NCBI GenBank assembly: GCA_023489425.1
Contig: JAMDCG010000121.1
Location: forward strand, 1-9,570
DNA length: 9,570 nucleotides
Direction of reading: 5' to 3'
DNA from: Thermoplasmatota archaeon
Lineage (GTDB): Archaea; Thermoplasmatota; Thermoplasmata; Thermoplasmatales; Thermoplasmataceae
Positions 1-6,570 of the stretch are shown here, one piece after another. Position 1 is the first letter of the stretch. The number at the start of each line of letters is the position of its first letter. The position numbers and the translations under genes were made by a program. Under the pieces are notes generated by a model, which saw only the letters and a list, made by a program, of their open reading frames with translations, did not search any database and was not told the DNA's origin.

Positions 1-339
1 GGAATCCTAAATAATTCAAGTCTTAACCATTGGTACAAGTTTTTACTGTACCTGGGAGGAGCCATCCTTATTATTGGCTTTTATTTCTATCTCCAGTATC
101 CTTTATCCAGCCTTTATGAACCATATTATATTGCAGATAAGGTCATTGATTTTGCCATTTTCACAATCTTAATTGGCGCTTCACTCTGGATTCTTGATGA
201 AATATTATACTACAAGGAAACCTATCCAAAACATGGCGTAGATCATGAAAAAAATCTTAAAAGATTGATGATTGTGAGATTTATTTCCTGGATAGTAATG
301 TTTGTCATATGGATTGTTTTGGCATTGTTGTTCATATGA
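1..339 (+). CDS. Membrane protein, C-terminal part (start outside window)
   Basis: Reading frame 1 is open from the first base to TGA at 337-339, giving 112 residues with no start codon that must be the true one, so the gene begins before the window. Three strongly hydrophobic segments are visible at about residues 14-35, 48-65 and 91-112. The third ends the protein directly at the membrane (last residues LALLFI). A short charged loop (YYKETYPKHGVDHEKNLKR) lies between helices two and three. Codon use matches the other genes here. A T5 run about 30 bases after the stop could end the transcript. I do not recognise the family. A small integral membrane protein or the tail of a larger transporter is possible. 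Confidence 0.7.
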   Translation, partial: GILNNSSLNHWYKFLLYLGGAILIIGFYFYLQYPLSSLYEPYYIADKVIDFAIFTILIGASLWILDEILYYKETYPKHGVDHEKNLKRLMIVRFISWIVMFVIWIVLALLFI

Positions 340-365
340 ATATGAGGTCATATAATTTATCACTC

Positions 366-375
366 ACTATTTTTC
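366..375 (+). terminator. Possible oligo-T terminator after the first gene
   Basis: A T5 run at 370-374 follows the stop codon at 339 by about 30 bases. Archaeal transcription often ends at such U-tracts without a hairpin. There is no other support. Confidence 0.3.
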
Positions 376-440
376 AATAAGAATCATGAAGTTATATCAT
401 TAATCTGCAAAATATAATAAAAAATAAGGATCCTCTAAAG

Positions 441-457
441 AATAAAACAGAAAAATA
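441..457 (-). terminator. Oligo-T terminator of the symporter gene
   Basis: Just past the TAA stop (464-466), the minus strand reads CTATTTTTCTGTTTTATT, with T5 and T4 tracts. A second T-rich stretch follows at about 411-426. Paired U-tracts right after a stop are the usual archaeal intrinsic terminator. Confidence 0.5.
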
Positions 458-463
458 GAGTGT

Positions 464-1846
464 TTACTCCGGTTCAGCCATTACCAGTATTTCAGGATGT
501 TCTTCCTCCCTGTTGATCTCCTCCAGGGACTTGCCTTTTGTCTCAATTCCAAGGAAGATTGTTGCCAGCAGTCCTATTAAAGACAGGGTGGTGAAGAAGA
601 AGAGGCTTGTGCTGAATCCATAATCTGACACAATAAATGGAAATGTTGTGATTCCAAGTATTGCACCAATCCTGCTCACAGATGTCCCGAATCCCTGCGC
701 AGTTGCCCTGTCTTCAGTTGGAAACAGCTCAACCGGATATACGAAGTCCGTAGATCCTGGACCTATCGCCTCCGTAATGTAGAATATTAGGAAAAGGGCA
801 AATATCAAGGCACCAGCGGTGACGAATGCTGCCTTGTCTGGTATGTGTAATGTAACAAGACCAAGTGCAGCCAGTGATACAACCATACCTGAAAACCCGA
901 TTATTGTTATTCCCTTCCTGCCAATCCTGTCTATAAGAAGAATTGCTATGATGACACCAGTAATCGCAAAGAAGTCAAACACCGCTGAACCCAGGACTGC
1001 TTCCCTTGCCTTCAATCCCAGGAGTTCCAGGATCGTGGGGCTGAATATGCTTATACCGTAGAATGAAGCATCAAATACGAACCAGAATATTCCAATAAAC
1101 AGCAGGCTTCTGATGTACTTCCTGCTCAGGAGATCGCGCAATGGATTTTTATTATCCCTCTTAATTTCAGCCAGGTTGTCTGTACTTCCGGTCAGCTCAA
1201 TTTCCACAGCTGATGCCTCCTTCATTCTTCCCTTGTTATTGAGCCATCTGGGTGATTCCGGTACATCTCTTCTTAGCACAAGGATTATTGCAGCAGGTAT
1301 TACACCAAGCAGGAACATGTATCTCCATGACTGTGCTCCGAGTGTTAAAAGGAAATAGCCTGTAACAGCTGCCAGTACAGCGCCTACATACCATGCGAGG
1401 TTATTTAGTAAAAGCAGCTTTCCCCTTGCCCTGACAGGTGAAAACTCACTTATTATGGTTGTACCAATGGCATAATCAGCACCGAGTCCAAGCCCCAGTA
1501 TGAATCTCATGATGAAGAGTGAGTCAAAATTCCATGAAAATGCAGTTGCGATCGTCATGACAATAAACAGTGCCATGTCATACATGTACATCGTCCTTCT
1601 TCCATAGAGATCTGTTATGTATCCAAAAAGAATTGCCCCCACAAGCATTCCAATGGTAGTGGATGCGGCAATCATTGCCACGCCAAAACTACTGTTGAGC
1701 CCAAAAGTTGCCTTCCCCATGACCAGTAGCGCAACTGATATTATGGCAATGTCATAGCCATCCAGGAATGTTCCGCCCACAGAAAGAGCTGTGATCTTTC
1801 TATGCATGGAACCAACCTTTGCGTTATCGAGAACATTATATTCCAT
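464..1846 (-). CDS. MFS symporter, sugar porter/organic acid type
   Basis: A 460-residue, 12-helix transporter of the major facilitator superfamily, in the cytoplasmic membrane and probably a proton symporter for a sugar or organic acid. Visible motifs: D29-G-Y-D in helix 1 (typical of the aromatic acid/metabolite:H+ symporter group); GYITDLYGRR (motif A, loop 2-3); RFILGLGLGADYAIG followed by E-x-S-P-x-x-x-R-G (helix 4-5 region); PESPRWL before the central loop; DRIGRK (motif A repeat, second half); ELFPTEDR; and ETKGKSLEEI near the C-terminus, the sugar porter signature. The frame extends 18 codons further to 1900, but that stretch looks like an untranslated leader. The ATG at 1846 has a TATA-like CTAAATAAT centred about 23 bases upstream, fitting a leaderless mRNA, and gives the usual N-terminus. 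The substrate cannot be told from sequence. It is transcribed away from the hydrolase operon. Confidence 0.92.
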   Translation of the reverse strand: MEYNVLDNAKVGSMHRKITALSVGGTFLDGYDIAIISVALLVMGKATFGLNSSFGVAMIAASTTIGMLVGAILFGYITDLYGRRTMYMYDMALFIVMTIATAFSWNFDSLFIMRFILGLGLGADYAIGTTIISEFSPVRARGKLLLLNNLAWYVGAVLAAVTGYFLLTLGAQSWRYMFLLGVIPAAIILVLRRDVPESPRWLNNKGRMKEASAVEIELTGSTDNLAEIKRDNKNPLRDLLSRKYIRSLLFIGIFWFVFDASFYGISIFSPTILELLGLKAREAVLGSAVFDFFAITGVIIAILLIDRIGRKGITIIGFSGMVVSLAALGLVTLHIPDKAAFVTAGALIFALFLIFYITEAIGPGSTDFVYPVELFPTEDRATAQGFGTSVSRIGAILGITTFPFIVSDYGFSTSLFFFTTLSLIGLLATIFLGIETKGKSLEEINREEEHPEILVMAEPE

Positions 1847-1864
1847 GAGTGCCCATAACAGGGG

Positions 1865-1873
1865 ATTATTTAG
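1865..1873 (-). promoter_or_regulatory. TATA-like box of the symporter gene
   Basis: The minus strand carries CTAAATAAT, centred about 23 bases ahead of the ATG at 1846. That spacing would place the transcript start at or next to the start codon. It supports choosing 1846 over the more upstream in-frame start at 1900. Confidence 0.45.
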
Positions 1874-2207
1874 AAAAAATCCAAATAAAAAATATGCCAC
1901 AATATAACCTTACTTGCAGTACCATAAGAACAATAGAATAGATGATATTGTGAATACACTATTTTAATTGCCACTCAAATGATGATGAGGGAATAATCCT
2001 CTAAAAATCCTGGAGATAACAGGACTTTTCGATGGCTTCTCTTTGGAATCAGATATGAGACTGCAGTAATACAGTTGAAATTTCGTAGAATACCCATCAT
2101 ATAGGGAGAATGTGCGTATTTTCCTCAAAGTTTTGTTTTCGCAATCAATAATTAACAATCGAAGTTTTATATGACGAGAATCCTATTTTCCATTTTGTTA
2201 TTTACCC
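1874..2207. other. Intergenic spacer between divergent genes
   Basis: This is most of a 464-base spacer between the symporter start and the hydrolase start. The only frame of note is on the minus strand, 1964-2158 (TTG start, 64 residues). It has no family resemblance, no clear ribosome site and no hydrophobic pattern, so I do not call it a gene. A TATA-like CATATAAAAC on the minus strand near 2163-2172 could start a transcript across it. The sequence ATTGTTAATTA occurs on the minus strand at 2149-2159 and on the plus strand at 2247-2257, an 11-base inverted repeat 87 bases apart, possibly by chance in AT-rich DNA. Confidence 0.5.
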
Positions 2208-2260
2208 TATATATGAGACAGTAAACATAATGGATATATGGTGAAAATTGTTAATTAATC
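2208..2260 (+). promoter_or_regulatory. Candidate promoter(s) of the hydrolase-phosphatase operon
   Basis: Two TATA-like boxes precede the operon: TATATAT at 2208-2214 and TTAATTAAT at 2251-2259, the latter preceded by GAAAATTG, which resembles a BRE. A start about 25 bases past the second box (near 2280) would give a leader of about 30 bases, ending in the GTGATC at 2303-2308 that can pair with the 16S rRNA tail. I cannot tell which box is used. Confidence 0.35.
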
Positions 2261-2310
2261 TCCAGTGATCATTGAGAGTAACCTGGAAAATTAAGAAGGT
2301 ACGTGATCAT

Positions 2311-3069
2311 ATGGAAATAAAATTTTTAGGAAACTGGTCCTCACATTTGGAAGCTGGAAAAAGGAACGTTTCTCTACTTGTAGACAGGCATATTCTGCTG
2401 GATTGCGGGCCACATACAATAGAGTCATTACTGGAATCAGGGATCAATCCTGATAATTTAGACATGATCCTGATAAGTCACATGCATCTTGACCATTTTG
2501 GTGGCCTCGCTGAGATTCTCTGGTATCGCGGTTCTAGAAACATAAGCGATGAACTTACGATCATGGGCCCGCCAGGAATAAGGAAGAACATTGAAAGGAT
2601 CCTCCAGATCTATAACACGCCGGACAATGACCTGTTCAGGGTAACAGCGAATTATGTGGAGATCAATCATAATGGAGAGGTAAACGAGATCAGGTCAAGG
2701 TTTGTTGAGAGCAAGAAAGATGATCATGTGGAGGCTTTTCAGGGAAACCACATAATTCCTGACAACATTTACAGAATTGAGTATCAGAAGCATGTAATCG
2801 CATACACAGGGGATACTGCGTACACTGAAAATATATCCAAAGCGGGTGAAGGAGCAGATCTGCTTTTCCATGAAATGACATATACAGATAGTGAAAGCAA
2901 GATAGCAGAATTCTGGAAACATTCCACATACTCGTCTGCACTGAAAGGCTTCAGGGAGAGCAGGGCAGGTAAGCTCGTTCCTGTGCACCTTACAGATGGA
3001 ACCCTCTCCATCCTGAAATCCGGCAATGAAGAAGATATAATTCTTCCACTTCACGACATAGTATTATAG
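2311..3069 (+). CDS. Metallo-beta-lactamase-fold hydrolase, RNase Z-like
   Basis: A 252-residue cytoplasmic metal-dependent hydrolase. The signature S-H57-M-H59-L-D61-H62-F-G-G binds zinc. Further ligands and motifs follow in RNase Z order: H147 (GNHIIPDNIYRIEY), D168 in AYTGDT, E188 in FHEMTYTD, H204-S-T, and H226 in VPVHLT. The N-terminal strand-loop MEIKFLG and LLVDRHILLDCG are typical. It is shorter than classical tRNA 3'-processing RNase Z (about 300 residues) and shows no evident tRNA-binding exosite arm, so it may act on another phosphodiester or ester. The frame could begin at a TTG at 2272, but the ATG at 2311 is preferred because it starts the conserved fold and GTGATC lies just upstream. 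The histidine phosphatase follows 33 bases later on the same strand, so the two are probably cotranscribed. Confidence 0.88.
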   Translation: MEIKFLGNWSSHLEAGKRNVSLLVDRHILLDCGPHTIESLLESGINPDNLDMILISHMHLDHFGGLAEILWYRGSRNISDELTIMGPPGIRKNIERILQIYNTPDNDLFRVTANYVEINHNGEVNEIRSRFVESKKDDHVEAFQGNHIIPDNIYRIEYQKHVIAYTGDTAYTENISKAGEGADLLFHEMTYTDSESKIAEFWKHSTYSSALKGFRESRAGKLVPVHLTDGTLSILKSGNEEDIILPLHDIVL

Positions 3070-3102
3070 GAATTTTTCATGATATGAAGGTATTGGATAA
3101 AA

Positions 3103-3759
3103 ATGAGCCAGAACTATAAGAGAAGGATATACTTTTTAAGACATGGACAGACAGATTGCAACAAGAATGGATTGTGGTACTGCCCGGAGAAGACTCATAT
3201 CAACGAAACTGGAATGGCACAGGCCCAGGGCATAGCAGATATCATAACCAGCATCAATCCTGATAAGGTCTACTGCAGTCCATTCCAGAGATGCATGGAC
3301 ACTGCAAATATTGTCCTCAAAAATCTCCCGAACCATGGCTTTACAGTAAGGCAATGCCTTATGGAACGAAATTTCGAAGGCATCGAGGGTTTGACTGAAA
3401 AAGACGTCATGGATGAATACGGAGTGTGGATGGAACAATCTCCCATAACTGGAAGGATGGACTCGATCCCACGTATTGAAAAAAGTGTCTCATTCAACAT
3501 AAGAGTCAGAAGCTGCATTGACCAGATAATAGGTGAAACTGGAGACTGCGAAAATATACTCATTGTGACCCATGGTGGTGTAATTTATTCATTTGTTTAC
3601 CAGAAATTGAATATTGATCCAAGACCAGATCCGTTCTATAACTGCGCGTTGCTTGGCCTGGAGATAGAGAGGAACTCATTCAGGCCCATTCTTTCCATTA
3701 ACATCAGGAAGGGCTGGTATCCTGGAGCTGAACTTTCTTCCAGTGGCCAGCTTTTGTAA
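3103..3759 (+). CDS. Histidine phosphatase (phosphoglycerate mutase-like)
   Basis: A 218-residue member of the histidine phosphatase superfamily, branch 1, probably cytoplasmic. The phosphoacceptor motif is L-R13-H14-G15-Q-T near the N-terminus, where H14 would carry the phosphate. R63 (SPFQRCMDTA), the acid residue E88 (LMERNFEG) and the second catalytic histidine H157 (VTHGGV) are all present, so the active site looks intact. Length fits small phosphatases of the PhoE/GpmB/CobC kind. Sequence alone does not separate phosphoglycerate mutase from a sugar-phosphate or nucleotide phosphatase; without a family-specific motif I favour a phosphatase. The start ATG has GAAGG 12 bases upstream. It lies 33 bases after the hydrolase stop with no promoter or terminator between, so one operon is likely. 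The protein has six or more cysteines, rather many for its size. Confidence 0.88.
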   Translation: MSQNYKRRIYFLRHGQTDCNKNGLWYCPEKTHINETGMAQAQGIADIITSINPDKVYCSPFQRCMDTANIVLKNLPNHGFTVRQCLMERNFEGIEGLTEKDVMDEYGVWMEQSPITGRMDSIPRIEKSVSFNIRVRSCIDQIIGETGDCENILIVTHGGVIYSFVYQKLNIDPRPDPFYNCALLGLEIERNSFRPILSINIRKGWYPGAELSSSGQLL

Positions 3760-3860
3760 ATCTATGTCCTGTTGCATGTGACCCATGTTCCTATTGTATT
3801 TGGGTCATCCTAAAACTATGGTGATTGCAGCCACAATGTGATCCTTTCCCTCAAAATTGT

Positions 3861-4050
3861 TTACCTGCGATTCTGTTTTTGTGACCATTCATCAGGAATT
3901 AACATGGAATCAGGGCATCTTCGGGTAATTCTTTGAGTGGTCCAATGGAAATAGCGATGACTGCCCTAATCATCATGATATCACAGTGACCAGGCTTATC
4001 CCGCCATAAATATTTGTAAAGAACAGGCCTGGAATTGCAAGGATTGAAAA
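3861..4050 (-). pseudogene. Remnant of a membrane protein gene (C-terminal end)
   Basis: Minus strand codons from about 4050 read hydrophobic FSILAIPGLFFTNIYGG, then SLVTVI, and run into two TGA stops near 3973-3978. One frame over, coding continues MMIRAVIAISIG and KELPEDALIP to about 3903. A further shift continues as IPDEWSQKQNRR to TAA at 3861-3863. The second break coincides with GGAAT repeated 11 bases apart (3895-3899 and 3906-3910), as a small duplication would leave. Joined, this gives about 60 residues of two helices and a charged tail, like the end of a transporter. It starts right after the toxin gene's stop, in the same frame. The family is not recognised, and the reconstruction is inference from three short frames. 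Confidence 0.35.
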
Positions 4051-4053
4051 TAT

Positions 4054-4799
4054 CTAGACAAGTGACAATAATTTTCTTATTAGATCTGCACCTTCTTTCT
4101 CTTGCATTTCATTGCTGGAAGAAAACTTCTCTATTATTCCCTCTTCCATGAACTTTCTAAGGAAGCCAAATTTTGAAAACGTGTATGATATAAGCTCCAG
4201 GTTGGGGTTAGAGAATGCATTGCATTTAATCAGCGAAATAATGTCTCCGCAATCCTTTTCCAGCTTCTCCAATAGACGATCCTTGTCGGGATAATTATCC
4301 GACTGCAAATCATGATTTCTGTCCCACGCCGCCTTGAGCTTCAATATCATAAGCATAGATACCTCTGGCACAATAACGCTGATTTCTCTTTTAGATAAAT
4401 ATGATACAGATCTGGCTTCTTTCTTGAAGTTAAGCCTGGTTAAATCCAGCATTTCATTCTTCCCATGAAATCTATCCCTCTTTGGTAGAAAGTCAATGTA
4501 TATATCGCCAGAATTCGATCTTTTCAAAAATATGGTGTTCCCTTCAGGAACCTTTTCCTTGCTATAGTTTCTTTGCTGATGAAGGTGACTCTGAAGTGCA
4601 GTTTTGAAGCGGCTTGTGGCTATGAAATCCATATCAAGTGAGTATTTCCATGGGATATAGGAGTGAACTGCCCATCCCCCAACCAAGACAAGGTCACCCT
4701 GTTTATATTTGTATTTCCCAGGCTCCACTTGAAGATGTATCTTAGCTCCTCAATTGAGTCCAGAGCGAGATTTGTTGATCTATTTCCTTTACTTTCCAA
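4054..4799 (-). CDS. AbiEii-like nucleotidyltransferase toxin, split by a -1 frame change
   Basis: This is the second gene of an AbiE-like operon. The main frame (from 4728 down) encodes VLVGGWAV followed by SLDMDF, the glycine pair and D-x-D metal site of the MNT/Pol-beta nucleotidyltransferase fold. A third acidic residue lies in DIYIDFL. The later KLKAAWDRN and KDCGDI stretches are typical of AbiEii/AbiGii proteins. That frame has only a weak GTG start at 4728, which leaves too little protein before the fold. Upstream, in the frame one base off, a TTG at 4799-4797 with GGTGA six bases ahead encodes MESKGNRSTNLALDSIEEL and then RYIFKWSLG, the helical lead-in expected for this family. A -1 shift at 4713-4719 joins the two into about 248 residues. 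Known AbiEii enzymes modify nucleotides or RNA and stop growth; the target here is unknown. The gene overlaps the regulator's stop by 11 bases, so translational coupling is likely. It may be inactive if the shift is a real deletion. Confidence 0.72.
4713..4719 (-). other. Slippery heptamer GGGAAAT at the frame change in the toxin gene
   Basis: In the TTG-initiated frame the codons are CTG GGA AAT, which gives G GGA AAT, a perfect X XXY YYZ heptamer for tandem -1 slippage to GGG AAA. Slippage leads straight into TAC AAA TAT and the nucleotidyltransferase core. Without it, the TTG frame runs on into unrelated codons. An alternative is loss of one A from an ancestral GGAAAATAC. Confidence 0.5.
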
Positions 4800-5820
4800 A
4801 TTTTCTCACCAGATCCTTTGCTGCAATACGCCCATCCATGCCCAGCCCTGCTAAGTCAAGTATATTCTGGCAGATATCCACTATCCTGATTCCATTAATT
4901 TTTGTTGAAGAGCTCATGATGTTTCTATCAGGTACATATATATTCAATCTGCAACCACCCATATTCTTCTCAGTAAATAGCCTGAGAACTTCTCTATCTG
5001 ACGGGTTTGGGAGGTAAATATAAGCCGTATCTTCCCTAACTATGGATGATCCATATGAAACGGCGGATGAATGTGATGTAAATGCATAATCTATTCCAAG
5101 CTTGTTTAAATTAAGCGATACTTCGTTTATACACTGGGTTGCGCTGTTGAAGCTTGTATTAATTGTTTCTACCAGAAGGCTTTCAAGAGGCCTTTCCCAT
5201 GAAACTAAATTAAAAAGCTTATCTATATCCTTGATTCTCAGGCTGTAATCTGCAGCAACTATTCCTGAGTCCTCAAGCTTATGAATTATGGTATTTGTCC
5301 AGCCATATGAAACACCGCTCTTCCTGGAAACCTCAAGTATGCTATAAGAGTTACTGGTGATTAAGGAACAGACTGTTTTCCACGCTTTTTCAGAGGCCAG
5401 TCTTGACGGGCTTGCCCTCAGGTGTTCTGAGGGAGAATTCGACTTTGGTTCTGTTATCAACTGTGACAAGAATGGATACAGTTTCGAAGGAAAGAGGATG
5501 ATTTCTATACCAAGTCTTGTCGCAAGTTCATCTGTGCTGAATTTCAATGATTTTCCAGCACAAACTAACCTTATTTTCTCTTTGCCTGTCGACTTCTCAT
5601 CTATTAAATGTGACAGAACATATATCCTGTAAATTGTGTCTTCATTTATTCTTGACCTGATTTCAATCAGCGTAATAGTGTCTTCCGATTCAATCGCCAG
5701 ATCTACCATCATTTCCCTTTCTCCGACTTTTATTGAATATGGCCTTGAGATTTTTGCCTCTCGTGATATTCCTAATTTTTCTCGTATAAAATGGTAAACT
5801 GGCTCTGGATCTTTAATCAT
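4789..5820 (-). CDS. AbiEi-like antitoxin/repressor with nuclease-like N-terminus
   Basis: A 343-residue first gene of the operon. Residues 1-120 look like a PD-(D/E)XK restriction-endonuclease fold: E34/E36, then D40 in MVDLAI, then E53-I-R55 in LIEIRSR, with the right spacing but Arg in place of the catalytic Lys. Residues about 144-195 form a winged helix (ILEVSRKSGVSYGWTNTIIH is the recognition region, then a wing). Residues about 205-343 match the C-terminal region of AbiEi-type proteins: YAFTSHSSAVSYG, a beta strand DTAYIYLP, and GIRIVDICQNILDLAGLGMDG. Classical AbiEi (about 200-280 residues) has only the winged helix and C-terminal part. It is a transcriptional repressor that neutralises AbiEii without tight complex formation. 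The inferred role here is antitoxin and autorepressor. The palindrome array just upstream fits this. The start ATG at 5820 lies about 29 bases after a TATA-like box. Confidence 0.8.
   Translation of the reverse strand: MIKDPEPVYHFIREKLGISREAKISRPYSIKVGEREMMVDLAIESEDTITLIEIRSRINEDTIYRIYVLSHLIDEKSTGKEKIRLVCAGKSLKFSTDELATRLGIEIILFPSKLYPFLSQLITEPKSNSPSEHLRASPSRLASEKAWKTVCSLITSNSYSILEVSRKSGVSYGWTNTIIHKLEDSGIVAADYSLRIKDIDKLFNLVSWERPLESLLVETINTSFNSATQCINEVSLNLNKLGIDYAFTSHSSAVSYGSSIVREDTAYIYLPNPSDREVLRLFTEKNMGGCRLNIYVPDRNIMSSSTKINGIRIVDICQNILDLAGLGMDGRIAAKDLVRKFGK
4806..4810 (-). promoter_or_regulatory. Ribosome binding site for the TTG start of the toxin gene
   Basis: GGTGA lies within the last codons of the regulator gene, six bases ahead of TTG at 4799-4797. 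It complements the archaeal 16S tail (GATCACCTCC) and is the main reason for preferring the TTG over the GTG at 4728, which has no such site at a good distance. Confidence 0.55.
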
Positions 5821-5824
5821 TTAT

Positions 5825-5923
5825 GTATCTGTATTCACTGATACTTTATTAATTTATCACTGATAGCTATCTGTAGATAGTAATACATTCAATAATTATC
5901 ACTGATAAGAGTCTAACAGATAG
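5825..5923. promoter_or_regulatory. Palindrome array, likely operator of the AbiE-like operon
   Basis: Several related elements lie ahead of the regulator start: TATCACTGATA, a perfect palindrome, at 5855-5865 and 5897-5907 (the second extends to TTATCACTGATAA, 5896-5908); CTATCTGTAGATAG at 5867-5880 with 6-base arms; a half site CACTGATA at 5836-5843; TATCTGTA at 5826-5833 and 5868-5875; and CAGATAG at 5917-5923. Copies are spaced 22 or 42 bases apart, about two and four helical turns. The array brackets the TATA-like box. AbiEi proteins of bacterial systems repress their own operon by binding inverted repeats in the promoter, so the same is inferred here. Confidence 0.7.
5844..5854 (-). promoter_or_regulatory. 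TATA-like box of the AbiE-like operon
   Basis: The minus strand reads AATTAATAAAG, centred about 29 bases ahead of the ATG at 5820. The transcript would start only a few bases before the start codon. It lies directly between two operator elements, so bound repressor would block it. Confidence 0.5.
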
Positions 5924-6570
5924 AAATGAACGAACCTGCATAATTGGCTCCGGGTTTAACTGAATATTTTTATGTAGAATTTTCTAGATTTTCCTATGTG
6001 CTTCATAGAATCCTGAATTATGGATACTATTAACGATACTTCTACCGGGATAGTTTTAGGAGAGAGTTTAGTAGAGTAGCTTTTGCAATATCATGAATTC
6101 TCCTAAAAATTGAATTCTCTAATTAATGTAGATAGATTGCTTTTTTTCTCAGTCTTTCCTTGGTCTTCTTAAGCTTAGGCTTGTTTCATGTTTGTAAACT
6201 TACATAAATATATTTTACATTCTCGTTCCTGCACTTTTTGAGATTTCGTGAATTGAATAACTTCAATCCATAATGCTCCTGGCAGTGCTTAGTGCAATTA
6301 TAATATATACAAAATTCATCATTTTAGTCATGAAAAACCATGGATAACTTTTATCCAGAATGAACAACTCAGAAATACTAAAGGAAACAAGGGCGAAAAC
6401 AACTGCAAGTATCAAGGAAAGAGCAGAATGAAAGTGCTTATTTTATGCGAAATAATGAGATATTTGTATAGATGTGAACAGGGAAACTACATCGATAGAG
6501 TGAAATAATATCCACTCATATTTGCTAATCGTTGATTTTAATTACTACTCCTCTTATGAAACTGGAAATT
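5924..6570. other. Gene-poor stretch upstream of the AbiE-like operon
   Basis: AT-rich with frequent stops in all frames. No protein family was recognised. Two tiny plus frames overlap by ATGA: 6360-6431 (23 residues, MNNSEILKETRAKTTASIKE then RAE) and 6428-6508 (26 residues). Neither has a convincing ribosome site, though the first has a charged, helix-like composition. A T7 run near 6141-6147 could end transcription on the plus strand. A 10-base inverted repeat lies at 6054-6108. The stretch could hold decayed genes or an unannotated RNA; nothing firm can be said. Confidence 0.5.
6054..6108. repeat. 10-base inverted repeat with 35-base loop
   Basis: TTTTAGGAGA (6054-6063) is matched by TCTCCTAAAA (6099-6108). 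Next to the right arm, GAATTCTC occurs at 6095-6102 and again at 6112-6119. No gene is attached to it. It could be a hairpin in an RNA, a protein site or the relic of a mobile element end. Confidence 0.45.

Noticed and set aside
1847..1900. Extra 18 codons at the front of the symporter gene
   Set aside because: They add a hydrophobic stretch not typical of the family, and the TATA-like box lies inside them, so the ATG at 1846 is the better start.
1964..2158. 64-residue minus-strand frame with TTG start
   Set aside because: No ribosome site, no family likeness, and it lies in an AT-rich promoter spacer.
2272..2310. TTG-initiated 13-codon extension of the RNase Z-like hydrolase
   Set aside because: The conserved fold begins at the ATG at 2311, which has GTGATC in front of it.
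2695..3054. 119-residue minus-strand frame
   Set aside because: It lies entirely opposite the hydrolase gene, which has all its catalytic motifs. The cysteine-rich translation is a shadow.
3760..3860. 27-codon minus-strand frame near 3805-3888 (starts MVTKTESQVNNF)
   Set aside because: It is too short, lacks a promoter or ribosome site, and overlaps the end of the membrane remnant.
4663..5017. Plus-strand frames opposite the AbiE-like genes
   Set aside because: They are the complement of two genes with recognisable domains and have no ribosome sites.
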